61,965 bases of DNA from a virus. Below, one piece after another: positions 28,001 through 37,096 of the stretch; position 1 is the first letter of the stretch; each line of letters starts with the position of its first letter. The notes below the pieces were generated by a model. That model had not been told where the DNA came from and searched no databases. It saw only the letters and a program-made list of their open reading frames with translations. The DNA lies in IMG/VR virus record IMGVR_UViG_3300025645_000075, positions 1 through 61,965 of that record; one strand, written 5' to 3'. Position numbers and translations under genes: made by a program.

Positions 28001-30553
28001 GTTTGTACGTCCGTAGTACAGTGTGTCTTGTCTGTCTCTTATTGATGTACGAATATATGTTCCGGTCGCAATTCGGGTACGAATGTATGTTCCGATCGCA
28101 ATTCTGGTTCTGATATATGTTCCGGTCGCAATTCTGGTTCTGATATAGTCACCAGTTGCAATTCTTACACGTTCATAGTTGCCCGTGTAGTTACCCGCAT
28201 AGGTCGAATCACGAGTATATGTTAAAATTCGAGTGCTAGTCCGGAGACTCGTTCGGATATAGTTGAGTGTGCGAACCGAAGTTCGGAGACTTGTTCTGAT
28301 ATAGTTGAGTATACGAGTCGAAATACGTGTGCTGTTTCTGGTATAGTTAGAGGGACGAGTACGGCCATATTCTCCTACGAACCCTCTATTATAATTACCA
28401 GTATAATTGCCAGCAAACGCACGGTTATAATTTCCGGTATAGTTGCCGATATAATTACCGACAAATCCACGATTGTAATTACCAGTATAATCGCCAGCAA
28501 ACGCACGGTTATAATTTCCGGTAAAGTTACCAGCAAATGATCTACCATAGTCGCCGACATAATTACCGACAAATGTTCTTGCGTAATTACCACCAAAGTT
28601 ACCGACATATCCTTGGAATCTGTCGCGAGTATATGTTACCAATGAATTCCGTGAAGAAATACGAGTGTAGTTGGAACCTCTTGTTCTTGCACTAATACGT
28701 GTTGATATACGAGAATAGTTGCCGGTATAGTCACCCGCAAACCCACGTGAATAGTTACCTATAAATGTTCTATTATAGTTACCAACATATGTTCTATTAT
28801 AGTTACCAACATAGTCACCGGTAAAAGTTACAAGTCTATCCCGAATATAATTGGAAACTCGGCCACGAGTGTAGTTACCAATATAGTCACCGGTAAAGTC
28901 TGTTACTCGATCACGTGTATATGCGGATATTCTCGTGCGTGTATAATTACCTGTATAATTACCTGCATAATTAGAAACACGAATTCTTGCGTATGCAGAG
29001 ATACGAGTACGGCCGTAGTTACCAACATAGTTACCGGTAAAAGTCGTTAGTTGATCTCTGGTGTATGTGGAGTTTCTAGTTCGGGTATATGCGGAGATAC
29101 GAGTACGCGTACTTATTCTAGAGTATGATGATACTCTGTTACGTGCATAGTTACCAGTAAAGTCGCCAATAAATGATGTTACTCGATCACGAATATATGC
29201 ACTGGTACGGGTTCGCGAATATGTTGATATGCGATTACGTGAGTATGTTCCTGCGTATGCGGATACTCTAGTACGGGAATAATCCCCAACAAAATTACCA
29301 ATATAGTTTCCCGAAAATACGGTTGCGTATGTAGATGTTCTGTTACGAGTATATGTACTCAACCTGTTGCGAATACTATTTCTACTGTATGCAGATACTC
29401 TTGTTCTAGAATAATTGCCTACAAAGTTACCGGTGAAAGTATTGATACTATCTCTGGTATATGATGATACTCTATTGCGGGCATAGTTACCCAAGAAGTC
29501 ACGAGAGAAAGTATCAGTACTGTTTCTAGTGAAAGTTGAAGCACGGTTTCTTGTGTACTCACCTACGTAATTACCGACATACTCACCCACATAATCTCTG
29601 GTATATTGTCCCGAAAAGTTTCGAGTGTAGTTGCCAATATAATTTCCACCAAAACCTCGGGTGAACGTATTTGTGCTATTACGAGTGTATAGTGAAGTTC
29701 TTGTTCTTGCGTATGCGGATGAACGATCACGAGTATAAGAAGATGCACGAGTACGAACATATGCAAGTTCTGAAGTTGTTCTTTTAGTATTGGTCGCAGT
29801 ACCTTTTGCGGCCCAAGTTCCCGCACTTACCGGAGTTCCCTGAGTCGCAGATCTTAATTGGTAAGAACCAATATTACCCACCTTTCCCCTAAGAGTTTTA
29901 CAGTGTTGTCCATAAGTGTAAGTAATCTGGTTAACAGATTGTTCTTGTAATCCACCAAAACTGGCGGCAGAACCTGACCCAATCATACCAATCGGAGACG
30001 TGGCTGTCGGTGCAGTCATTGCATCACGTTGGTAGATATTGTATACTGTAGAAGTTCCGTTACCTAATGTATCTGTGTATACAGCGGGGATAAATGTACC
30101 ATAGTCCGCACTAGGTGCAGAAGAACCGAGGTAAAAGGTGCCTGGATAATCAGATATTGCAATACGTGCATTCAGACGAGTACATAAGGTATCCATATCT
30201 ACATCAGTAAATTCATGAATACCTACATCACCCGAAGTGTTCCAACCAACCGGTCTGTTATAAAAACTACCAGTATAGTTCGCATCATTAGATAGTTGTC
30301 TTAGATTAGTCGTAGTTGTGCCGGAAGTGATAGATGATGCGGGATGGGTACCATCAGGTTCATTGTAGAAAGTATCAACGAAAGAACCAATGATAGTGCC
30401 ACTAGAGAGATGCAAGTCTCCCGCAGAAGAACCCGAAGAATTCTTTAGTTGAATACCTGCACGATAGGCGAGATAGTTCTCTTCCGTAGGAGTCATCTCC
30501 TTCAGATCACCATTCGTACCTTCTAACTTTAGTGGGATATCAGATGCGGCCAC
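25073..30553 (-). CDS. Giant tetrapeptide-repeat (YTR) fiber, 1826 aa
   Basis: Residues 1-263 are a globular N-terminal domain (LKLEGTNGDLKEMTPTEENYLAYRAG, SDYPGTFYLGSSAPSADYG) shared with the next gene. From about 264 to 1190 and 1424 to 1805 runs an array of four-residue units, alternating GNYT/GNYN, RAFA/RGFV and RTRI/SAYT types. Between the arrays (about 1193-1423) sits a non-repetitive beta domain (LYRFSTWVRRK, WEPRVDD) like carbohydrate-binding jelly rolls. The C-terminus ETYTLYVRVA matches the paralog. Rich in Arg, Tyr, Thr, Asn, Gly; almost no Lys in the arrays. Probably a trimeric receptor-binding fiber; fold unknown. Confidence 0.85.
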   Translation of the reverse strand: MAASDIPLKLEGTNGDLKEMTPTEENYLAYRAGIQLKNSSGSSAGDLHLSSGTIIGSFVDTFYNEPDGTHPASSITSGTTTTNLRQLSNDANYTGSFYNRPVGWNTSGDVGIHEFTDVDMDTLCTRLNARIAISDYPGTFYLGSSAPSADYGTFIPAVYTDTLGNGTSTVYNIYQRDAMTAPTATSPIGMIGSGSAASFGGLQEQSVNQITYTYGQHCKTLRGKVGNIGSYQLRSATQGTPVSAGTWAAKGTATNTKRTTSELAYVRTRASSYTRDRSSAYARTRTSLYTRNSTNTFTRGFGGNYIGNYTRNFSGQYTRDYVGEYVGNYVGEYTRNRASTFTRNSTDTFSRDFLGNYARNRVSSYTRDSINTFTGNFVGNYSRTRVSAYSRNSIRNRLSTYTRNRTSTYATVFSGNYIGNFVGDYSRTRVSAYAGTYSRNRISTYSRTRTSAYIRDRVTSFIGDFTGNYARNRVSSYSRISTRTRISAYTRTRNSTYTRDQLTTFTGNYVGNYGRTRISAYARIRVSNYAGNYTGNYTRTRISAYTRDRVTDFTGDYIGNYTRGRVSNYIRDRLVTFTGDYVGNYNRTYVGNYNRTFIGNYSRGFAGDYTGNYSRISTRISARTRGSNYTRISSRNSLVTYTRDRFQGYVGNFGGNYARTFVGNYVGDYGRSFAGNFTGNYNRAFAGDYTGNYNRGFVGNYIGNYTGNYNRAFAGNYTGNYNRGFVGEYGRTRPSNYTRNSTRISTRILNYIRTSLRTSVRTLNYIRTSLRTSTRILTYTRDSTYAGNYTGNYERVRIATGDYIRTRIATGTYIRTRIAIGTYIRTRIATGTYIRTSIRDRQDTLYYGRTNYFAGNFTGNYTRTLYYVGNFTGDYTRTLYYAGNFTGNYTRTLYYVGNFAGNYTRIVNYVGDYSRIVKQTVYYTGDYLNTAAFLRYSARTRTATGYYIRTSTRTRTATGNYIRTSIRTRTATGTYIRTSLRDSSRFDNYSRTGYYIGNYTGNYTRTLYYTGNYQRTLYYTGDYTRTLYYTGNYTRTLYYTGDYTRISIRNRITPLYFTRIGYYAGDFTGDYTRIGYYAGDYIGDYTRIGYYTGDFTGDYGRTFVGDYSRTRISSYTRISTRNRISVYIRISTRDSMRERISTYTRISTRSRISAYTRISTRSRPSNYTRTRIQNRSSTYTRTSTRDSIVSYTSGGGARYSDQSNLLATNFPEWTVGTGSATNYGQNGDGNSRIVDASPKGQDVVWQTVNNDTTSNADGGWNSSQFAIDDTKLYRFSTWVRRKVVGNGHFYMGTHGWNSAGTQIGVLRRDNGSVTTNPYFEVNADWGEWSTGGNVDDWFLVVAHIWPAGSGTGSAKAESGIYNIGGEKIDTIEKDFVWQSGTVGSRHRSFLYYSTIPATNQQWWEPRVDDMTHSLAPTVADMITQSSNYTRTFAGNFTGDYTRGFAGNYTGNYTGEYTRISTRSRISAYIRTRASSYIRNRVSAYARTRITDSVGNFVGNYGRTFTGDYTRNSISTFAGNFVGNYNRGFVGNYTRISLRTSTRAFEGNYARAFAGNYSRTRVTDSIGNFVGNYARAFAGNYNRGFGGNYTGNFNRTFVGEYTRNSISTFAGNFVGNYSRGFVGNYARGFAGNYIGNYNRNFSGQYARTRATDFVGEYTGNFSRIFGGNYGRTFVGDFVGNYNRNFVGEYTRDSTSPFAGNFVGNYNRTFVGEYARTRSSNYVGDFTGNYSRTFVGDYSRTSVRTSARTRVSTFSRSRNSAYTIDSTRTRTSSYLGDFTGNYSRGFVGNYSRTFAGNYARNFTGNYTGTTVDSGTGVIETYTLYVRVA
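25140..26275 (-). repeat. YTR tetrapeptide array, C-terminal block
   Basis: Twelve-base coding repeats giving units such as GNYT, RGFV, GNYI, GEYT, RNSI. Degenerate at DNA level but tightly phased in protein. Confidence 0.85.
26985..29764 (-). repeat. YTR tetrapeptide array, main block
   Basis: About 925 residues of four-residue units. Includes two stretches with longer units: 42-nt units (RTLYYVGNFTGNYT type, about 27850-28010) and 30-nt units (ATGTYIRTRI type, about 28041-28165; TGNYTRTLYY type, about 27425-27560). Confidence 0.85.
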
Positions 30554-30586
30554 AAATTCACTTCTCTAATTTATTAAACTTATTTC

Positions 30587-30594
30587 TATTTATA
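30587..30594 (-). promoter_or_regulatory. Late promoter TATAAATA before the 1826-aa fiber
   Basis: Exact octamer on the minus strand in the 48-nt gap, 34 nt upstream of the ATG at 30553. Confidence 0.8.
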
Positions 30595-30601
30595 AGTTTA
30601 T

Positions 30602-33600
30602 TTATGCGGTTCTTACATACAGAGTATATGTTTCAACTGAGAATGTAGTATCCCTAATAGTCTGACCCACGTAGTCTCCTACAAAGTCTCTGGAATAATT
30701 ACCGGCAAAGTTTCTACTATAATTACCAATATAGTTGCCGCCAAAATCTACAGTTCTTGTTCGAGTAGACTCTCTAGTATATGAAGATCCTCTAGTTCTG
30801 GTGTATGTGGAATCACGATTTCTTATATAATTACTGTTTCTTTCTCGGGTATAGTTGGAGTTTCTATCTCTGGTAAACTCACCAGTATAATCACCGACAT
30901 AATCCGCAGCATAAACTCCAGCGTATGAAGATCCTCTAAAAGTTGTGTATGACGAAACCCGAGCTCTACTGAAAGAATCGAACCTTGTTCTGGTTGATAT
31001 TCGTAGGAAACCTCCGGTATAGTTGCCGCCAAAATCTCTTGTATAATCCCCAGCAAACGCTTTAAGGTAAGACGATACCCGAGTTCTGATATATGTCGAA
31101 TCACGATCATTTAATCTAACTCTGGTAAATAGACCTGCATAATCACCGGTATAGTTACCGGTATAGTCTCTCGTATATTCACCGGTATAGTTACCAGTAT
31201 AGAGTGAAACCCTAGTCCGTATATAATTACTGTTTCTTTCTCGGGTAAAGTCTCTTGCATACTGTCCCGAGAAAGTAGAAGACCTAGTCCGTATATAATT
31301 ACTGTTTCTTTCTCGGGTAAAGTCTCTTGCATATTCTCCCGCAAAAGTAGAAGATCTAACTCTTATGTAACTAGAATCTCTATTTCTGGTAAAGTCCCTC
31401 GCATATTCTCCCGCAAAAATAGAAGATCTAACTCTTATGTAACTAGAATCTCTATTTCTGGTAAAGTCTCTTGCATATTCCCCAGCAAACGATCTGTTGT
31501 AATTCGAATTTCTAGTTCTTTCATAGTTTCTTGAGTATTCGCCAACAAACAATCTATTATAACTTGATACTCTGGCTCTTTCGAAGTTTCTTGAGTATTC
31601 CCCAGCAAACTCTCTAGAATAAGTAGATACCCGAGTCCTAGTAAATTCGCGAACGGATCCCTTCAAATATGAACTGACTCTTGTGAAATCACCAATGTAT
31701 GAAGGAACCGTCCTAGTAGCTATAAAGTCACCGGTATACGTAGCGGGGCCAGCAAAGTAAAGACCACCACCCGATTTGTCATATCTAACAGAATTCACAA
31801 ATCCTGCAAAAGTAGATGTACGGTTACGAGTATATTCTCCCGGCAATCCCAAATAACCAGCACCCACAAACTCTCTTATGTAATCACCAGTAAAGTAAAA
31901 AGTATTTTTTAGGTATTCTACACGATCTCGTGTATAATTACTTACTCTAACAGCACCATATGTGGATGTCGAAGTGCGTGTAAAGTTTAATATTCGAGTG
32001 AAGTCGCCAATATATGTTGAGAAACGAGTTCTGCTGAAGTTTCTATTATATGTAGAAATTCTATTTCTTGTATAGTCACGTGCATATTCACCAACAAAGG
32101 ATCTAAGATATGCTGAACTTCTATCTCTTGTGAAGTCACGTGCATAGTTACCAATGAAGCTTCTGGAGTATGAAGAAATTCTAATTCTAGTGAAGTCACG
32201 TGCATAGTTACCAATATATGTGGCAGTATAATCGCCAGTGTAAGTTGATTCCCTATCTCTTGTGAAGTCACCTGCATATTCACCAATATATGTGGCAGTA
32301 TAATCGCCAGTGTAAGTTGATCCCCTAATTCTAGTAAAGTCACGTGCATATTGTCCAGAGAAATCTCTGGTATAATCGCCAGTGTAAGTTGATGCCCTAA
32401 TTCTGGTGTAGTCACGTGCATATTGTCCAGAGAAAAGTCTGGTATAATCGCCAGTGTAACTGGAATTTCTACTTACTATTCTTGTTCTGGTATAGGTAGA
32501 TGGTCTCTCACGTGTCGAGATGCGTGTATATTCACCTACATAGTTACCAGCATAGTTGCCAAGAAACGATCTAGTATATTCGCCTGCAAAGTCTCTGGAA
32601 TAACTAGATGTACGGATTCTACCATAAGCCGATTCCCGAGTCCGTGTGAAGTCTCTGGTATAATTGCCAGCATAGTTACCGGCATATGAACTGATACGTG
32701 TCGCTATGAAATCTCTAAAAAAGGTACGTGAAAAGTGGCGAAGGTAGTCACCTGTGTAATTTCCACTATAGTTACCCGCAAAGTCTCTAGAATAGTTACC
32801 CGCAAAGTCTCTAGAATAGTCGCCAGTAAAATCACCGGTATAATTGCCCGTAAATTCTCTGGTATAGTCTCCTATAAATTCTCTGGTGTAATTGCCTGTG
32901 AATTCACCGGCATATGAAACTGTCCCTGTGCGAGTGTAATCATCAGCGTAAGCCGAAGGTCTAGTTCTCGTGTATAAAGATGCTCGTGTGCGAGTATAGT
33001 TCTGTTCACTGACAACACGAATGGTGTTTGCAGCACTACCTACATTCTTCCAAGTGCCACCGACAGGTATACCCTGCGAAGAAGTTCTAAGTTCATATGA
33101 TCCGACCGCGCCATCAATTGCACGTCTAGTCTTTGCACGTTGACCAATAGTCACTTGAACTTGACGATCAGTTAACTTTTGAAGTCCTTGATAATCACCA
33201 CTGTCGCCACTACTTCTCTTCAGTCCCGCGAGAGTGACCGAAGTTGGAGCAGTCATTGCAGTTCTACGCCATATACTATAGTCATTTACAGTATATGGGT
33301 TCCCCGAAGAGTCAGCACGTTGATCATGCAAAACACTAGGGACTAGAATGTCATAGTCTGCACTAGGTCTGGTCGAAGACAACTTGAGAGAGCCTGGATA
33401 GTCAGATAGTGCGATACGACCATTGATATCATCGATGAAAGTGTTCAGATCATTATCCGACATTTCATACACATTACTTTCATAATGTCCGACTGGTTTT
33501 CTCCAATCACTATCATTCTCTAGTGCGGTACCATTGATCTGATGTAAATTTGTTGTGGTGGTAATAACCGATTGGGCATTATATGGATGAGTTCCAACGG

Positions 33601-33805
33601 GTTCTGGATAATAGGTATCCGTCAGAGATCCAAGAGACCTATTTCCACTTGCACTGAGCGTAAGAAGCCCTACATCGCTACTGTCCGCAATTGCGTTCTG
33701 TAGTCCTGCGAGGTAGGCAACATAATTTTTCTCGGTTGCATTTATCTGTTGGAGATTACCATTAATGTCTTTTAATTTTAACGGTAATGTCTTATTATCT
33801 GACAT
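30602..33805 (-). CDS. Tetrapeptide-repeat (YTR) fiber, 1067 aa
   Basis: Paralog of the 1826-aa fiber: the same N-terminal domain (LKLKDINGNLQQINATEKNYVAY, SDYPGSLKLSSTRPSADYD; residues 1-265), then about 780 residues of four-residue units (YTRT, RASL, YAGE, FTGN, YARD, FTRI) and the same end ETYTLYVRTA. It lacks the internal carbohydrate-binding-like domain; instead the array breaks near residues 650-720 (EFVGAGYLGLPGEYT, YDKSGGGLYFAGPATY). Its units favour YARD/FTRx over GNYx. Probably a second fiber or the proximal part of the same fiber. Confidence 0.82.
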   Translation of the reverse strand: MSDNKTLPLKLKDINGNLQQINATEKNYVAYLAGLQNAIADSSDVGLLTLSASGNRSLGSLTDTYYPEPVGTHPYNAQSVITTTTNLHQINGTALENDSDWRKPVGHYESNVYEMSDNDLNTFIDDINGRIALSDYPGSLKLSSTRPSADYDILVPSVLHDQRADSSGNPYTVNDYSIWRRTAMTAPTSVTLAGLKRSSGDSGDYQGLQKLTDRQVQVTIGQRAKTRRAIDGAVGSYELRTSSQGIPVGGTWKNVGSAANTIRVVSEQNYTRTRASLYTRTRPSAYADDYTRTGTVSYAGEFTGNYTREFIGDYTREFTGNYTGDFTGDYSRDFAGNYSRDFAGNYSGNYTGDYLRHFSRTFFRDFIATRISSYAGNYAGNYTRDFTRTRESAYGRIRTSSYSRDFAGEYTRSFLGNYAGNYVGEYTRISTRERPSTYTRTRIVSRNSSYTGDYTRLFSGQYARDYTRIRASTYTGDYTRDFSGQYARDFTRIRGSTYTGDYTATYIGEYAGDFTRDRESTYTGDYTATYIGNYARDFTRIRISSYSRSFIGNYARDFTRDRSSAYLRSFVGEYARDYTRNRISTYNRNFSRTRFSTYIGDFTRILNFTRTSTSTYGAVRVSNYTRDRVEYLKNTFYFTGDYIREFVGAGYLGLPGEYTRNRTSTFAGFVNSVRYDKSGGGLYFAGPATYTGDFIATRTVPSYIGDFTRVSSYLKGSVREFTRTRVSTYSREFAGEYSRNFERARVSSYNRLFVGEYSRNYERTRNSNYNRSFAGEYARDFTRNRDSSYIRVRSSIFAGEYARDFTRNRDSSYIRVRSSTFAGEYARDFTRERNSNYIRTRSSTFSGQYARDFTRERNSNYIRTRVSLYTGNYTGEYTRDYTGNYTGDYAGLFTRVRLNDRDSTYIRTRVSSYLKAFAGDYTRDFGGNYTGGFLRISTRTRFDSFSRARVSSYTTFRGSSYAGVYAADYVGDYTGEFTRDRNSNYTRERNSNYIRNRDSTYTRTRGSSYTRESTRTRTVDFGGNYIGNYSRNFAGNYSRDFVGDYVGQTIRDTTFSVETYTLYVRTA
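30665..33001 (-). repeat. YTR tetrapeptide array of the 1067-aa fiber
   Basis: About 195 tetrads with aromatic or Arg at the first position, one interruption near 31650-31900. Includes near-identical 93-nt stretches (31230-31480). Confidence 0.82.
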
Positions 33806-33819
33806 TCTCTTTCCTACTA

Positions 33820-36800
33820 TTAGTTTAGAAGAGTACCGTTTTCGTCATAGATTAAGACAGTTCTAGATGCCAGTTCATTTAACGCTTTAACAATACTATC
33901 ATTATTTATACCTTCGAAGAAGTTGCCTGGCGCAGAACTATCAAGTTGATTCAACTGTCCCACTCGATTACTCAAGTTAAGAATGTCAGTATCGTTACTT
34001 GTAACTCTACCCTTTACAACTTCAATCTCACCAACCGCACTATCCAGTTGGGTGTGGATCTCATTGATAGCCGGAACAATAAACTTACTTGTTGTATCCA
34101 GTGTGGAGATACCTGTTCCTGACATGTTCGCAGTTGTACCACCGGACTGTATAATGTCCAGATGCGCACGGGTTATAAGTTTCTCGGACTCTATCTCGGT
34201 AACTGCACTATCTAGTTGCAAATGAAGTTCATTGATACCACCCGCGACATCTTGTGCGGTAGTGTCTAGATCTTCGTCAGTGTAGAATGCACGACCATGT
34301 ATCTCTACCTTATCTGAATCCATTTCGATTGCAAGACCAGTACCAGAATAAATGTCCAGATAATTGCCAGAGTTTCGGAATTCACCAAACTGAACGGTTG
34401 CATCTTTAAGGAATACATTACCACCGTCTGCATCAAGTATAATATCACCGGAGACATCATACGTCAGATTTCCTACAACATCAACTTCTTGGTTTGTACC
34501 AAGGTTATAGGTGAACTTAGTGACACCGCCATCCTTGAAGAAGATGTCCGCGCCATTCGCGTCAAGTGTAATATCACCTTCTGCATCAAGAAGAATATTT
34601 GTTCCTGCATTGATGGTTGCAGTTGTTCCTGCGGTAGTAGATGTAGATCCACCGGCAGTCTGTACAATACTACCTGTAGTAGTCAGACCATACGAGTCCG
34701 CACTATCATTTAATGCACCGATGATAGCATTTACTAATGTGCCACCAACAGTAGTAGTTTTGTTTACGGTAATATTCTCTTTTACCGAACCACCAATAGT
34801 TAGACTATAACCATTTGTAGTAGACAAAGATGCAGAATCACTTACCGATATATTATAATCTCCGGTAACAGTGATGTTGTTTGTTGCACCTAATTGATGA
34901 CGGATGCGTGTGGATGCACCGTCTTTGAAGTAAATGTCGTTTCCATCTGCGTCAAGTGTAATATCACCAGAAGCATCGATCAAGTAATTACCGTCTGCTG
35001 TATGGGTTTGTCCCAATGATGTTGTGGTCAATGTACCCAAAGTAGTATGAGACATTGCACCACTAGAAGTAACTGAGTAAGTACCACCAGCACTATCAGA
35101 TTGGTTACCTGATACAGTTTGTGTAAGATTACCGTTAACATCTAAAGTGTTTGACGCACCCATTCCATATGAGAAACGAGAAGTACCTGCATCTTTGAAG
35201 TCGATGTCTCCACCGTCTGCATCCAGTACTATATCACCTGCCACATCGACAGTTAAGTTGCCGGTGGGTACGTCAATCTCTTGATTCGCACCCATAACGA
35301 AGTCGAATCTGATCGCCCCATTATCTTTAAGTGTAACATTACCGCCATTTGCATCAAGGTTAATATCACCCTCAACATCTGCGGTTAGGTTACCACCAGC
35401 GGTAAGACCCATGTTTGATTCAGTAACAAGATTGAACGCACCACCCGCAGTATTCGTCATCGGGCCACGAGTGTCGATATTAATACCGTTAGTCGAAGAG
35501 ATGTCACGAGTACCAGAAGCACTGTCAGAGTGATCTCCTGCCACTGTAAGGGTGTTGTTACCCGAAGTAGTAGTAGTGAGTGTACCTGTAACATCTAAAG
35601 TATTTGCTGAACCCAGTCCGTAAGCAAAACGAGTCGTTCCAGCTTGTTTGAGGTCAATGTCACCACCACCGGCATCCAATACAATATCATCGGCAACATC
35701 AAAGATCAAAGAACCGACAACATCAATCTCTTGATTCGTACCGAAATTATATGTTACCTTATTGGCACCACCATCTGTTAGATATAGTTGTCCACCATCA
35801 GCATCGAGAGTAATATCTCCAGATGCATCAACAGTGAAGTTTCCCGCCACATTATGGGTTTGTCCCAATGATGTTGTGGTGAGAGTACCAAGAGTGGTAT
35901 GAGACATCGCACCAGTTGAGGTGATGTCACGAGTACCATTTGCACTGTCTGAGAAGTTGCCTGAGACGGTTTGAGTTAGATTACCTGTAATGTCTAAGGT
36001 ATTAGATGCACCAAGTCCGTATTCAAATCTAGATACTCCACCGTCTTTTAGGTCGATGTTTGCGCCATCTGCGTCTAATATAATATTACCAGACACATCA
36101 AGAGTATAATTGCCAGTTACGGCTTCGGTGTTAGTGGTACCCATCGTATATGCAATACGAGTAACACCACCATCTTTGTATGTAATGTTTGCCCCATCTG
36201 CATCGAAGATTATATCACCCGAGATGTCAAATGTCAAGTTTCCGGTACGAGAAACTGTACCGTCAGTAGCAAAGTCGTACTCTGTGACACCAGCATCTTT
36301 GAATGTGACATTACCACCATCAGCATCAAGGATAATATCTCCGGACGCATCGACAGTGTATGTGGTCGTTTCTATTCTAGTTGCACCGGTAGAGGTAAGA
36401 GTTGTATCACCAGATACATCGATATCTAAGTTAGAAGAAATATCAAGATCAAGGATACCAGTCACACCAACTGTGTTAGTGGTACCTAATGTGAATGCAA
36501 TACGACTGACCGAATCATCAAGGAAGTTGATGTTAGATCCACCGGCATCTAAATTAATATCACCTACCGCATCAACGTTGAAGTTTGCACCGACATTGAA
36601 TTGTACATCAGTACCACTTGCTTGATTAGTACTGATTAGTAAACGAGTTTGAGTTTCCCCTTGGAGGGCATTTCCCGTAGGATAAATGATTTCACCGGAA
36701 GATGCGTCAAACACCCTTTCGATTTCGTTGATGGCCATGACCACATCACTATCACCGTGAGTGAGAAGATCCACCGGATCGCCAACATTATAAGAGACAG

Positions 36801-36861
36801 TGTTCTGGTTGTCTCGCATTGTCTTGAACGAGTCACTTAGTTTCGTAAATGGTCTTGACAT
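33820..36861 (-). CDS. Repetitive tail fiber, 1013 aa
   Basis: N-terminus SRPFTKLSDSFKTMRDNQNTVSYNVGDPVDLLTHGDSDVVMAINEIERVFD-type module, then eleven copies of a roughly 45-50 residue unit built on VSGDIILDADGGNVTFKDGG...YxxGxTNTxDVTGN. Similar N-linked (AINEIHTQLDSAVGEIE) modules return near the C-terminus, and the last residues IYDENGTLLN echo the 1409-aa fiber. Probably a long-tail-fiber shaft (gp34-like role); no sequence identity to T4 gp34 is visible. A late promoter lies upstream in the 77-aa gene. Confidence 0.8.
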   Translation of the reverse strand: MSRPFTKLSDSFKTMRDNQNTVSYNVGDPVDLLTHGDSDVVMAINEIERVFDASSGEIIYPTGNALQGETQTRLLISTNQASGTDVQFNVGANFNVDAVGDINLDAGGSNINFLDDSVSRIAFTLGTTNTVGVTGILDLDISSNLDIDVSGDTTLTSTGATRIETTTYTVDASGDIILDADGGNVTFKDAGVTEYDFATDGTVSRTGNLTFDISGDIIFDADGANITYKDGGVTRIAYTMGTTNTEAVTGNYTLDVSGNIILDADGANIDLKDGGVSRFEYGLGASNTLDITGNLTQTVSGNFSDSANGTRDITSTGAMSHTTLGTLTTTSLGQTHNVAGNFTVDASGDITLDADGGQLYLTDGGANKVTYNFGTNQEIDVVGSLIFDVADDIVLDAGGGDIDLKQAGTTRFAYGLGSANTLDVTGTLTTTTSGNNTLTVAGDHSDSASGTRDISSTNGINIDTRGPMTNTAGGAFNLVTESNMGLTAGGNLTADVEGDINLDANGGNVTLKDNGAIRFDFVMGANQEIDVPTGNLTVDVAGDIVLDADGGDIDFKDAGTSRFSYGMGASNTLDVNGNLTQTVSGNQSDSAGGTYSVTSSGAMSHTTLGTLTTTSLGQTHTADGNYLIDASGDITLDADGNDIYFKDGASTRIRHQLGATNNITVTGDYNISVSDSASLSTTNGYSLTIGGSVKENITVNKTTTVGGTLVNAIIGALNDSADSYGLTTTGSIVQTAGGSTSTTAGTTATINAGTNILLDAEGDITLDANGADIFFKDGGVTKFTYNLGTNQEVDVVGNLTYDVSGDIILDADGGNVFLKDATVQFGEFRNSGNYLDIYSGTGLAIEMDSDKVEIHGRAFYTDEDLDTTAQDVAGGINELHLQLDSAVTEIESEKLITRAHLDIIQSGGTTANMSGTGISTLDTTSKFIVPAINEIHTQLDSAVGEIEVVKGRVTSNDTDILNLSNRVGQLNQLDSSAPGNFFEGINNDSIVKALNELASRTVLIYDENGTLLN
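34400..36650 (-). repeat. Eleven LDAxG repeats in the 1013-aa fiber
   Basis: The segment [I/V]xLDA(D/G/N)G recurs eleven times at about 140-150 nt spacing, each followed by a KDGGVTR-type loop and a GATNTxDVTG turn. Confidence 0.8.
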
Positions 36862-37095
36862 CTATAGTTTCTCTACTAGTTGTGAAAGTAAGGATTTGAT
36901 ATCATGGATATCTGACTCTAGTCTATCAACCTTTACTTTAAGATTCTTTTCATCTTGCATCTTTTGTTTACGGAGTTTCTTCTGTTCCCGTGCAAGTTGT
37001 ATTTCACTTCTATTTATATTAATAATGGCACCCGACTCTGCATCTCTTGCAAAATCGGGTTCATCTTTTACGTGTACCAATTGTCTCTTTTTCAT
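36862..37095 (-). CDS. Small coiled-coil protein, 77 aa
   Basis: LVHVKDEPDFARDAESGAIININRSEI followed by a Lys/Glu-rich coiled coil ending VKVDRLESDIHDIKSLLSQLVEKL. Proteins with the same two-part plan (xxFxRDxxSGAIxN plus coiled coil) accompany fibers and baseplate wedge genes in marine T4-like phages, as I recall. The stop abuts the next gene. Function unknown. Confidence 0.7.
   Translation of the reverse strand: MKKRQLVHVKDEPDFARDAESGAIININRSEIQLAREQKKLRKQKMQDEKNLKVKVDRLESDIHDIKSLLSQLVEKL
37011..37018 (-). promoter_or_regulatory. Late promoter TATAAATA before the 1013-aa fiber
   Basis: Exact octamer on the minus strand inside the 77-aa gene, 150 nt upstream of the fiber ATG. Within coding sequence, so moderate confidence. 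Confidence 0.55.
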
Positions 37096-37096
37096 A

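Noticed and set aside
25140-33001. CRISPR-like appearance of the dense short repeats
   Set aside because: The repeats are coding, 12-nt phased, without spacers of constant length and without cas genes.
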